From positions 1 to 26,017 of the forward strand of contig CAZCYQ010000045.1 in the NCBI GenBank assembly GCA_964503085.1: 26,017 nucleotides of DNA, in the 5' to 3' direction. The stretch comes from Bin80 sp964503085. Lineage in GTDB: Bacteria; Bacteroidota; Rhodothermia; Rhodothermales; Bin80. Position 1 is the stretch's first letter, and each line of letters opens with the position of its first letter. Below the pieces are notes generated by a model, which was not told where the DNA came from, ran no database searches, and saw nothing but the letters and a program-made list of their open reading frames with translations. A program made the translations under genes and the position numbers. Shown in pieces: positions 1-8,120 of the stretch.

Positions 1-266
1 TGCCCGCAAATTAGCCGAAATCTCGTTGCAACAATTGAGTTTTGCAAGAGGCTCTCAGTTAATCGTATTCCGCACAAACAGTGTACATTAATTTGATTCG
101 CGCTTCAACCTACAATGCGCATGAAAAATCACGCACATTGAGGTTTAATGCCGAAACATGCGCTGCCCCACATCGTTGTATGCTCCGTTTTCTGCTCAGC
201 TTCAGTTACACACATCGCTACATCGGCTACTCCGTCGTCTCTTTGTTTGTGAACCTTTCTTCGCCG
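1..266. other. Leader region upstream of the exopolysaccharide operon
   Basis: No gene is supported here. The reading frame of the export gene stays open back to position 81, but the residues before 267 look neither like a signal peptide nor like the family. This stretch is therefore more likely leader or promoter DNA. I could not find a convincing promoter or terminator in it. Confidence 0.4.
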
Positions 267-1985
267 ATGCGCAAGCTCACCATCTGCTGGGTTGCTGCCC
301 TTTTTCTGGTGTTAGCGATACCAGCCACTGCTCAAATCGCTCCTAACCGCGTGTCCTCGCTGAGTACAACCCCGGATGACCCCCAAGAGGAGCTCAGGAA
401 TGCCATGCTTACACAGTTTGGGCAATCCGGCATTCTCGCACTGGAGGGGGCCGTTGATCCCAATGAATATCTCATTGGTCCTGGCGATGTCTTCCGCTTA
501 ATGATTGGAGGACTGACCCCAGTCGAAATCCCACTGACCGTCTCAGCTTCCGGCGTACTACCCCTTCCAGAGGCCGGTGCCCTGGATGTTGGTGGCAAGA
601 CACTGGCAGAGGTCGTACGCAGTGCAATGGAGCTGCTTGAATCCAGATACGCAAATGCCCCCATCAGTCTCTCCCTTGCACAGGCGCGAAGCTTCTATGT
701 GCATGTTACGGGCTCCGTTATTAAAACCGGACGATTCCTGATGCTCCCCGCCTCGCGTGTAAGTGATGTAGTACTCCAGGCACTCTCTTCCGGTGTAATG
801 ACCGCGAGGCAAATCAACGAAGATGTAGAGGTTAATTTTGTGGCTCCTGAACAACTGTTTCGACCGGAAACCAACGAGGCTTACAAACCTGCGCTGAGGA
901 ACATTCAGGTACTGCATAGAGACGGAACAGAGGAGTTGATTGACCTACCTCGTTACCAGACAACTGGCAATACAGCTTACAACCCGCTTCTGCAGGATGG
1001 CGACCGAATCAATGTCCCTGCTCATCACGAAATTCGTGAAAGTATACGTATTTCCGGTGATGTCGCATGGCCCGGTCCATACGACTGGCGCCCCGATGAT
1101 ACCATTGCCAGCCTTCTTGACCTCGCAACGGGGGGACGCCCGCTTGACAGCGCAACGCAATTCCGCCTCATGCGATGGAGAGATGGCGCCTATTTCACGG
1201 TGCTTGATCAGAGCATTGAGGAAATGGAACGGAATTCATCGGGCGAACAGCCACTCATAGCCGGCGACCATCTCACTATTTACGAACAGAAAACAGCTAC
1301 GGCAAAAATTGAGGGATGGGTCGAATTCCCCGGAGAGTATCGTATAGAGGGAGGAATCACGACTCTGACTCAACTGGTTGAATTGGCAGGCGGACTCAGA
1401 GACGGTGCAAGCACCAGCGCGGCCACACTGGAACGTTTGAGCCAGCACAACCTCATAGATACCCCGCAGAACCTCGCAGAACCTCAATCAGTGTCAACCT
1501 CAAACAGTGACCCCACGGGTCGACTATTTGCTGAAAGCTTTCGGAGGTCTTTTTCAGGTGAAGTCGGCAGCCATGTAGCCGCAAACATTGCCGGAGCATT
1601 GACTGGCGGTAGCGAGGATATCGTACTATACGACGGAGACCGACTGATCTTTCCGCGTGACGAAGGCACGGTCCTGGTAACCGGGAACGTTCCTCAGCGA
1701 GGTTACGTACCCTTTGTGTCGGGGATGACCGCCCGGCACTATGTGGATCGTGCCGGAGGATTAGGACCAGAAGCGGACAAAATATACATCTACGACGGAA
1801 GTAGCTCTACTGTACGCCAAGGGCTGAATGAACCTATACGCCCAGGCGATACCATTTTCGTCTATCGTCTGGAACAGCTGACCGTGACTGCCCGCCAAGT
1901 ACGCGCACAGCAAAATCAGGTCCTGATTGCGGGCCTCTCCGCCGCAGTAACAGCAGCCCTTGTTCTATGGAACGCACTTCGATGA
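267..1985 (+). CDS. Polysaccharide export outer-membrane protein with SLBB domains (Wza-like)
   Basis: Probable outer-membrane or periplasmic component that passes exopolysaccharide out of the cell. The start at 267 is preferred over the longer open frame from 81 because it opens directly on a signal peptide (MRKLTICWVAALFLVLAIP, cleavage near ATAQ). No lipobox cysteine is present, unlike classical Wza. A polysaccharide-export domain follows (NEYLIGPGDVFRLMI, about residues 65-150). Several SLBB-type repeats come next, recognisable by repeated G.V..PG.Y..........L...AGG patterns (ISGDVAWPGPYDW, IEGWVEFPGEYRIEGG, VTGNVPQRGYVPFVSG). The C-terminus carries a hydrophobic segment (VLIAGLSAAVTAALVLW) that could be a membrane anchor. 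It is the first gene of a five-gene operon and overlaps the next gene by ATGA. Family assignment is firm; the exported polymer is unknown. Confidence 0.88.
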   Translation: MRKLTICWVAALFLVLAIPATAQIAPNRVSSLSTTPDDPQEELRNAMLTQFGQSGILALEGAVDPNEYLIGPGDVFRLMIGGLTPVEIPLTVSASGVLPLPEAGALDVGGKTLAEVVRSAMELLESRYANAPISLSLAQARSFYVHVTGSVIKTGRFLMLPASRVSDVVLQALSSGVMTARQINEDVEVNFVAPEQLFRPETNEAYKPALRNIQVLHRDGTEELIDLPRYQTTGNTAYNPLLQDGDRINVPAHHEIRESIRISGDVAWPGPYDWRPDDTIASLLDLATGGRPLDSATQFRLMRWRDGAYFTVLDQSIEEMERNSSGEQPLIAGDHLTIYEQKTATAKIEGWVEFPGEYRIEGGITTLTQLVELAGGLRDGASTSAATLERLSQHNLIDTPQNLAEPQSVSTSNSDPTGRLFAESFRRSFSGEVGSHVAANIAGALTGGSEDIVLYDGDRLIFPRDEGTVLVTGNVPQRGYVPFVSGMTARHYVDRAGGLGPEADKIYIYDGSSSTVRQGLNEPIRPGDTIFVYRLEQLTVTARQVRAQQNQVLIAGLSAAVTAALVLWNALR

Positions 1986-3142
1986 CTGAACCCTCAAGCT
2001 CTCTCAGCGAGGCATTCTGGGCATTTTTCCGCGCTTTGCTGAAAAAGCGCTGGCTGATAATCGGAGTCACTGGATTTTTCGGTGGAGCTTCGGTAATTAT
2101 CAGCCTCCTTCTGTCGAACTGGTATCTAGCCGAGACTCGCCTCTTGATCCCCGGACAAACATCTTCAGGTTTACTTTCGGGGGTCATCAGCGGGCGTCTC
2201 GGAAGCAGCGCCTCATCACTGCTTGGCGGATTGGTCAGCGATTACCAGCAGCAACTTGCCATACTGGATAGCCGCACAGTAAAACAAAGCGTTGTGGAAG
2301 AGTTCAATTTAATAGAGGTGTATGATCTTGCTGATAGTGAGGCCCCTATGAAATACGCCATTGAGGAACTGGAAGGCAATGTCGAATTTGTTGTGGATAA
2401 TGAGTACAACTACCTGTCTGTGCAGGTCTATGACAAAGATCCACAGCGTGCGGCCGATATAGCCAACTTCTTTGTCTCGGAGCTGAACCGGATCGGAATA
2501 GACCTGTCAGCACAAACTGCCCGTGAGTACCGCCGTACCGTTGAAAAGCGTTACCAATCGTTTGAAGACAGCTTGGCTGCAGTAATGCTGGCCACACGAA
2601 TACTCCAAGAAGAGACTGGTGTGTTGGATTTACCTACCCAGGGAGCGGCATTTGCAGAAGCACTTGCCGAGTGGAGGACACAGATTTTCGTGTCGGAACT
2701 TGAACTTGATAACCTGCGCTTTCTGTACGGTGACAGTCACTCACAAACGCGCGCTGCTCAGCGAGCAGTTGATCAGGCCTGGCAGTCCTATAATCAGGCC
2801 CTGGAGGGGCAGGAGCGGGTCATGCCGGTTGCCCAGGATATCCTGCCGGAAGTTGCGCACAGGTTCATTGAATTGCAGACGGATGCGCTTATCCTAGGCA
2901 CACTACTGGAGTTTACACGACCAGTACTGGAAGAGGCCAGACTGGAAGAGGAGCGCGCATCAGAATCGGTGCAGGTTCTGGATCCCGCTATACCCCCTGT
3001 TGAAAAAGCGCGCCCCTGGCGTGCGGCTATCTGCGTTATCAGTACATTCTCAGGCTTCCTGCTCTCCATACTCTACGTACTCGTCAGTAGCTGGTGGAAA
3101 CACAATCATATACTGATTGCCGAACGCCTGAGTTCAGGATAA
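1982..3142 (+). CDS. Wzz/GNVR-type polysaccharide chain-length determinant protein
   Basis: Inner-membrane polysaccharide co-polymerase that sets chain length and links the polymerase to the outer-membrane exporter. The ATG at 1982 overlaps the upstream stop (ATGA), suggesting translational coupling. An in-frame ATG at 1967 would add five residues. The architecture is typical of the family: a basic stretch (KKR) and first membrane segment at about residues 22-45 (IIGVTGFFGGASVIISLLL), a long periplasmic, largely helical middle region, a proline-rich motif (DPAIPPVEKARPWR), and a second membrane segment near the C-terminus (about 348-370). There is no cytoplasmic tyrosine-kinase domain, so this is a stand-alone co-polymerase. 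Length (386 aa) fits the family. Function is inferred from architecture and neighbours. Confidence 0.85.
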   Translation: MTEPSSSLSEAFWAFFRALLKKRWLIIGVTGFFGGASVIISLLLSNWYLAETRLLIPGQTSSGLLSGVISGRLGSSASSLLGGLVSDYQQQLAILDSRTVKQSVVEEFNLIEVYDLADSEAPMKYAIEELEGNVEFVVDNEYNYLSVQVYDKDPQRAADIANFFVSELNRIGIDLSAQTAREYRRTVEKRYQSFEDSLAAVMLATRILQEETGVLDLPTQGAAFAEALAEWRTQIFVSELELDNLRFLYGDSHSQTRAAQRAVDQAWQSYNQALEGQERVMPVAQDILPEVAHRFIELQTDALILGTLLEFTRPVLEEARLEEERASESVQVLDPAIPPVEKARPWRAAICVISTFSGFLLSILYVLVSSWWKHNHILIAERLSSG

Positions 3143-3187
3143 CCAGAGATGCATTGCTATTGAGGCAACACTCAATAAAAGCACGAC

Positions 3188-4657
3188 ATGGGACAGGTTG
3201 GCGCCCTATCGACTCCTTTAAATCTGTACCGAATTGGTAATGCAGTGATTATTGCCGGCTTCATCTTGGGTCTGGCATTGTCACTTGCGCTCGCCTTCAC
3301 CGGATCTGTGACCTACACAGCTGTACTTCCCATAGCAATCCTCGGGACAGTAGCCATATGCTTTCTTTTTGCAAACCCATTGATCAACCTAGTGGCCACC
3401 ATCGTTGGCTTCGTATTGATCGCCTCCAATGAGAGCGGCTTTCAGGTCGTGGAGGTTGCCTATGCTGCATACCTATTCGCGGTACTCGGGATGTGGTTCC
3501 TGCAACATGTTGTTGGATCAAAAAATATTCTAACCGAAAAAGCAGATTGGTCCCTTACCATATTTCTGTGTTTGCTTCCGGCAAGCCTGATCCTTACTAC
3601 GGTTTTTCAGGGGGATTTCAGGGTCGCATTCAGCGAGTTGATTTCGTTATCAATGTTGCTGATATACTTCCCGGTAAAGCATACTGTGGCCCATTACAGG
3701 CTCGGACCGAGGATCATGCTAACAACTGTGGTGCTTATGAGTGCAGCCGTCGCCTTATTGAATACATTCAATTACGCATCTGACCTGGCTGGAGCGACTG
3801 AGCTTTGGCAGGTGGCTGGCTCACGGGTAGTTGTTAACGACTGTTTACTCATGGTTGGCGCACTCATGAGTCTCGTGTTACTGGTGTATGCTAAGGGCTT
3901 CTTCCCAATTCTACTTTCCGCAGTCGCGCTAGCACTTACATTTGCCGGCTTGATCATGACCCAGGCTCGCGGGTTCTGGCTTGCCTTTGCCCTAGGTGCA
4001 GTTGTACTTGTTTTTCTCGTTCGTACCCCTGAGCGCATCAAAATGCTGACGACCGGAGCGATTGTCAGCTTTGTGATTCTGGGGATAGGTTACGTATTGA
4101 TCGGGCCATTCCTAGGGGTGATCCTTGAAGGAATCACCGAACGTTTTGGCTCCATTGCCACAGCTTTTACGCAGGACCTGTCCCTCGTGAACCGGTTCAG
4201 GGAAACCGGTGCAGTGCTTGAGAAAATTGCATTGAATCCACTTATTGGGCACGGCCCTGGCGTGTCCTATTTATTTTTTGACATTGTTCATCAATCAACC
4301 GACACGGATTCGTTCGTGCATAATGGATACATCGGGCTGTGGTACAAGTACGGGCTTTGGGGACTTGGGTTGGTGCTGTATTTCTGGTATTCCGCGGTTA
4401 GGCTGGGCTTACGTGCTTTCCGCAGCGGTAACGCCGAACGCTGGACGCGTCTGGCGGGTCTGGCGGGCGCCGTGCCGTTGATTGCATTGACGATTTCGAC
4501 GTTAACACAAAATCCTTTTTTCCTCAAAAACTACCTTTTCATTATTGCCATTGCTGCTGGACTCGCTGCCGGTGCCGGGCAGCGAATAATGCGAGACCAG
4601 TCAGATAATGACAACATGCATCTGGATGATCAAAACTCAAACAGTCAGGTTGTGTAA
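3188..4657 (+). CDS. O-antigen ligase/polymerase-family membrane protein (Wzy/WaaL-like)
   Basis: A 489-residue polytopic inner-membrane protein with roughly a dozen hydrophobic segments spread along its length. The larger periplasmic loop lies near residues 350-385 and holds the patterns GHGPGVSYLFF and FVHNGYIGLWYKYGLWGLG. A His-Asn pair in that region followed by a glycine-rich helix is characteristic of the Wzy_C/O-antigen ligase family. Proteins of this type polymerise lipid-linked repeat units or ligate polymers. Next to an SLBB exporter and a Wzz protein, the polymerase role is the more likely one. The gene starts 45 nt after the Wzz gene. Sequence divergence in this superfamily prevents separating Wzy from WaaL by eye. 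Confidence 0.8.
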   Translation: MGQVGALSTPLNLYRIGNAVIIAGFILGLALSLALAFTGSVTYTAVLPIAILGTVAICFLFANPLINLVATIVGFVLIASNESGFQVVEVAYAAYLFAVLGMWFLQHVVGSKNILTEKADWSLTIFLCLLPASLILTTVFQGDFRVAFSELISLSMLLIYFPVKHTVAHYRLGPRIMLTTVVLMSAAVALLNTFNYASDLAGATELWQVAGSRVVVNDCLLMVGALMSLVLLVYAKGFFPILLSAVALALTFAGLIMTQARGFWLAFALGAVVLVFLVRTPERIKMLTTGAIVSFVILGIGYVLIGPFLGVILEGITERFGSIATAFTQDLSLVNRFRETGAVLEKIALNPLIGHGPGVSYLFFDIVHQSTDTDSFVHNGYIGLWYKYGLWGLGLVLYFWYSAVRLGLRAFRSGNAERWTRLAGLAGAVPLIALTISTLTQNPFFLKNYLFIIAIAAGLAAGAGQRIMRDQSDNDNMHLDDQNSNSQVV

Positions 4658-4773
4658 CTGCATTTGACCTATAGAGAGTCCTGTCCTCCATAGATCGGGC
4701 TACCCCCACATAGCTGACCGATACCTCTCATTCTACCCATTCTTCATTTTCAGCTTGAACACACGATTGGTAG

Positions 4774-5949
4774 ATGCGAATTTTAATTCACGATTTTGGG
4801 GCCTACGCTTTCCCAATCACGCTTAGTCAAACTCTGCAAAATCGTGGACATAAGGTGGCACATGCCTACTGCGACAGCCTTGTCACAACCCCTCGCAACG
4901 TGCATGAGAGCGTATCAAACCTTACGCCTCTCCCCATTCGGACAGCACAAACATTCAACAAATACAATCTCATCCGTCGCTGGGGGCAGGAACGTGAGTA
5001 TGGACATTTGGCGGCAGAGGTCATTTTAGGATTCAATCCAGACATCGTTATTTCTGCGAACGCCCCCCTGAGCGCACAAGACCGTATACTGCGAACATGC
5101 AAACGGCACGATATACCGTTCGTGTTCTGGCTACAGGATCTCATTGGGCTGGCTGCATCGAAAGTGCTAAAATCAAAGCTGCCGTTGCTCGCTTCGGCTA
5201 TTGGCCGTTATTTTCAGTCAATGGAGGGACGGCTGCTGCGTGAGAGTGATGCCGTTGTCGCAATTACTGAAGACTTCCGCCCTGCCCTCCGAAGATTTAA
5301 TGTCGCCCCCGATCGCAGTTTTGTGATTGAGAATTGGGGTGTCCTGGAAAAATCTGTTAGTGAGCCTAAAGCATGGGCACGTCTGCATAAGCTTGGCGAT
5401 CGTCCTATTCTGCTCTACACGGGTACCTTAAGTATGAAGCATAACCCGGCTATACTCGTGCACCTCGCGCAAAAGCTCAGAGAGCGTGCGCAGGTCGTGG
5501 TTGTCTCCCAGGGAGCAGGAGCAACCTGGCTTACTCAGGCCATAGAAACCCACAACCTTATCAATCTAGCGGTACTGCCATATCAAGAACCAGATCAACT
5601 TCCGGCAATGTACGCCAGCGCCGAGGTTCTCCTTGTTCTGCTCACTGAAGATGCGGGGCAATTTTCTGTGCCTTCCAAGATCCTGACCTATCTCTGCGCA
5701 AGACGCCCGATCCTTGCAGCTGTACCCGCTGAAAATCTTGCCGCACGCATCCTTGAAGCATCTGGGGCTGGTATCGTCACTGCACCCAACGACCACACAA
5801 ACTTTATCCGAAAAGCTGAGATTCTCCTAGACGCACCAGAGCTGCGCCACACTATGGGAGAAAGAGCTGAAGCCTGGGCAACAAAACATTTTGAGATCGG
5901 GCAGATCACGGATCAATTTGAGCGTGTAATTCGACAGGCGTGTGCATGA
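4774..5949 (+). CDS. Glycosyltransferase family 4 (WcaI-like)
   Basis: Cytoplasmic GT-B fold glycosyltransferase, probably adding a sugar to the lipid-linked exopolysaccharide repeat unit. The N-terminal domain begins MRILIHDFGAYAFPITLSQ and has a conserved-looking acceptor-domain stretch (FVFWLQDLIGLAASKVL, about residues 118-134) resembling the WcaI group of colanic-acid transferases. The C-terminal nucleotide-sugar domain has the opening strand ILLYTGTLSMKHNP and the donor-binding region VPSKILTYLCARRPILA, typical of GT4. It lies 116 nt after the polymerase gene, the longest gap in the operon, and ends in an ATGA overlap with the next glycosyltransferase. Sugar specificity cannot be read from the sequence. 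Confidence 0.82.
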   Translation: MRILIHDFGAYAFPITLSQTLQNRGHKVAHAYCDSLVTTPRNVHESVSNLTPLPIRTAQTFNKYNLIRRWGQEREYGHLAAEVILGFNPDIVISANAPLSAQDRILRTCKRHDIPFVFWLQDLIGLAASKVLKSKLPLLASAIGRYFQSMEGRLLRESDAVVAITEDFRPALRRFNVAPDRSFVIENWGVLEKSVSEPKAWARLHKLGDRPILLYTGTLSMKHNPAILVHLAQKLRERAQVVVVSQGAGATWLTQAIETHNLINLAVLPYQEPDQLPAMYASAEVLLVLLTEDAGQFSVPSKILTYLCARRPILAAVPAENLAARILEASGAGIVTAPNDHTNFIRKAEILLDAPELRHTMGERAEAWATKHFEIGQITDQFERVIRQACA

Positions 5950-7106
5950 ATGATTCAATTGCCTACGTAGCTCGCTTTGTTCCAGAATATCGTCGAGCTG
6001 TCCTTGAGGAACTCAATGATCGTTTGAATGGGCGTCTCATCGTGTGTGCAGGTACTCCCCCGGAAGCTTTTTTTAAGGCACTCTCCAGTGGACCAGCATC
6101 AACTTATAAACGCGTCCAGCTACGCAACACCTGGATCGGCGGACAAAGAGCGTTGATTCAAAATACTCAGCCCGTTTTTGCTTGCAACCCCAGTGTCTTA
6201 CTCGCAGAGGAATCCCCTCGGACACTCTCACTGCCCTGTCTACTAACTACTGCGCGAAGAAAGGGCATCAGCACATTGCTCTGGGGGCATTTTTCATCCA
6301 ATAGACGTGCCCTATCGAAATTTCATCCATTGGACCGCTACCGCATAGCACTTGCAAGAAAAGTGGATGGCTGCGTTTGCTACACTGATCAAATTGCCGA
6401 ATTGATCGCCTCACATGTACCCAGTAAGCACTGCTTTGTCGCGCGCAACACATTGGATACTCCCCAACTGTTCAAGCTGTACAGTGCGTTAGCAGCAGAG
6501 GGTAAGGCACATGTTCGGAGTCGCCTAGGTCTTCCTGAGCGAGGCAGGATCGTGGTTTTTGTTGGACGCCTAGTGGCCGACAAGCGGCCAGAAATCCTTC
6601 TGGACCTGCATAAAGCGCTAGGAAAAACCGAACAGACTGCCCTCGTTCTCATTGGTGATGGACCAGAATATGGCAAGCTACTGGCCAGAGTTGAAAATGA
6701 GGGATTGAAAAATGTATTCCTCCCAGGTGCAATACCGCGCCTGGAAGATTCTGCTCCGTGGATATATGCGGCAGATGTAATGGTTTGCCCGGGATACGTC
6801 GGTTTGAATGTTAATCATGCACTTTGCCTGGGGCTGCCCATTGTAACCTGCAAAAGCCCGGATCCGAAGATCCGCTACCACAGCCCGGAAATCGCCTACC
6901 TGCAACCTAATGTGAACGGCATGCAGGCCCGGTATGGCGACCTCAACGAGCTTGTCAAAGCAGTTCTCGCCGTCTTGGATAACCGCGACTATTTCTCAGC
7001 AAATGCGCTTGCATATGCACAAGCGAATCTGAAACTGGAAACCATGATAGACGGCTTGGTCGAGGCAATTCAGTATGCGGAAGAACGCAAGTTGGCACAA
7101 AGATGA
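5946..7106 (+). CDS. Glycosyltransferase family 4
   Basis: Second GT-B fold glycosyltransferase of the operon (386 aa). The ATG at 5946 overlaps the preceding TGA as ATGA. A GTG two codons upstream (5940) is in frame but less likely. The C-terminal half has the GT4 hallmarks: IVVFVGRLVADKRPEILL (start of the donor domain), LVLIGDGPEYGKLL, and a glycine-rich donor site region (VMVCPGYVGLNVNHALCLG) that replaces the usual E-x7-E neighbourhood. In that stretch GLNVNHALCLGLPIV is close to the GLxxxEAmxxGlPvv consensus, with Asn-His in place of the first Glu region. Acceptor and donor are unknown. It is the last gene before a hairpin terminator at 7116, so it closes the operon. Confidence 0.82.
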   Translation: MNDSIAYVARFVPEYRRAVLEELNDRLNGRLIVCAGTPPEAFFKALSSGPASTYKRVQLRNTWIGGQRALIQNTQPVFACNPSVLLAEESPRTLSLPCLLTTARRKGISTLLWGHFSSNRRALSKFHPLDRYRIALARKVDGCVCYTDQIAELIASHVPSKHCFVARNTLDTPQLFKLYSALAAEGKAHVRSRLGLPERGRIVVFVGRLVADKRPEILLDLHKALGKTEQTALVLIGDGPEYGKLLARVENEGLKNVFLPGAIPRLEDSAPWIYAADVMVCPGYVGLNVNHALCLGLPIVTCKSPDPKIRYHSPEIAYLQPNVNGMQARYGDLNELVKAVLAVLDNRDYFSANALAYAQANLKLETMIDGLVEAIQYAEERKLAQR

Positions 7107-7115
7107 ATCCCCCGG

Positions 7116-7137
7116 CCTGAATTCTCAGGCAGTTTTA
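7116..7137 (+). terminator. Intrinsic terminator after the exopolysaccharide operon
   Basis: A perfect 6-bp stem with a 4-nt loop (GCCTGA-ATTC-TCAGGC, 7116-7131) is followed by AGTTTT. It begins ten nucleotides after the stop of the second glycosyltransferase, where an operon terminator is expected. Confidence 0.6.
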
Positions 7138-7209
7138 GCCAAGTGCGTTTTCGCAGAAAAGCCCAAGACTGCGGTCCGAAAATAGCCTGCATTCAACGGT
7201 CTCGCATGA

Positions 7210-7951
7210 CTAAAATGTGATCGTAGTAGTCATTGAGATTGTACGCGCCGGCCCAAGCCAAGCGGCATTCTCTGTAATAGCGGACAGGTATGCTTGATCA
7301 AACAGATTATTAGCAACCAGTGAAAACTCCGTTGACCGAAATAAGCGTCCCAAAGATTCTCCTGACAAACTGACATAGGCATCTACGATCCAATAAGAAT
7401 CCGAGTACCAGTCAGTGGTCAAACTTACGCGACGCGAGGCTGTATGCTTGGCTGAAAGCCCCGTGCTTAGCGGACCGGAACGATCAACAGAAATAACCCA
7501 AAGCTGGTCGGGAATGCCTGTAACTTCAGTCCCTGGCAAAGTCCCTTGTCCCTCGTCCACAAGCGGATCACCACTACCGATATATTCCGAGTTATTACGC
7601 GTATAGGCAGAATAGAGGGATAACTGGTGTGGTAGCTGTATTGTGGCTGAGAGCTCAAATCCTCGCGTATCCAAGCCACCTGCGTTGAAGTATGCTCCTC
7701 CACCCGGGATAAGGTAATTCGGCCCAGCCGTGGTTAGCGGGCCGAGAAACACAATACGATTCTCAAAATCTACCGCATACAACGTACCACTTAATGCAAT
7801 CTGATCACCCGAAAATTGCACCCCTATATCAATATTCGACGCGGTTTCCGGTTCAAGCGCGTCAAGGCTCCGTCCGGGCACTTCAAGTAGTGCCGAACTG
7901 AACGCCCTAAAATTTTCGGAGTAGCCTGCAAATAGCCTTAACCCTTCAATT
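7210..7951 (-). pseudogene. 3' fragment of the disrupted TonB-dependent receptor
   Basis: Orphan C-terminal piece of the outer-membrane receptor whose 5' part lies at 9952-12432. The frame is open from the IS boundary at 7951 to the stop at 7210. Its first 611 bp duplicate 9957-10567 with three differences. The last 131 bp (7210-7340) exist only here and encode the final 43 residues (starting FRSTEFSLVANN, ending TISMTTTITF). The terminal phenylalanine is the usual outer-membrane beta-barrel C-terminal signal, so the upstream piece lacks its assembly signal. A GTG at 7881 could in principle start translation, but no signal peptide would result. It is best treated as a gene remnant. Confidence 0.88.
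7341..7951. repeat. 611-bp direct repeat, copy A (IS target duplication)
   Basis: Direct copy of 9957-10567. By eye the two differ at three positions: 7861 G versus 10477 A, 7863 C versus 10479 T, and 7897 A versus 10513 G. The first two change one codon (Asp here, Asn in copy B). Copy A abuts the left end of the insertion sequence at 7951/7952, and similarity stops exactly at 7340/7341. Confidence 0.95.
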
Positions 7952-7967
7952 CCTGACTTCGACAGGT
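7952..7967 (+). repeat. IS left terminal inverted repeat
   Basis: CCTGACTTCGACAGGT, a perfect inverted match to 9941-9956. The next bases (TGC here, ACG at the other end read inward) diverge, so the perfect repeat is 16 bp. Confidence 0.93.
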
Positions 7968-7985
7968 TGCAACTTTATGAAGGCC

Positions 7986-8022
7986 AAAAAGGCCCTATAA
8001 CCAGGGGTATAGGCCTGTTTTT
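7986..8022. terminator. Bidirectional terminator-like hairpin at the IS left end
   Basis: CCTATA (7994-7999) pairs with TATAGG (8008-8013) across an 8-nt loop. On the plus strand it is followed by GTTTTT (8017-8022). On the minus strand it is followed by a five-T run (plus-strand A run at 7986-7990). It lies about 100 bp past the transposase stop. It could end transposase transcripts and also block outside transcription entering the element. Confidence 0.5.
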
Positions 8023-8120
8023 GGGGGTATCCCGGAAAATTTGAACACTACAAAAGCCGCTTATCAGGCCACTTTTCGCGGTCTGAATTCCAGATGTTAA
8101 GCAGCCACTTGTGGCGCGGG

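Noticed and set aside
81..266. Upstream extension of the SLBB export protein to 81
   Set aside because: The extra 62 residues have no family resemblance and would bury the signal peptide that begins at 267.
7144..7159. TGCG-TTTT-CGCA hairpin as a second terminator
   Set aside because: The stem is only 4 bp and no T run follows on either strand.
7210..7881. Separate small outer-membrane protein gene starting at GTG 7881
   Set aside because: It is a duplicated 3' piece of the adjacent receptor, with no signal peptide of its own.
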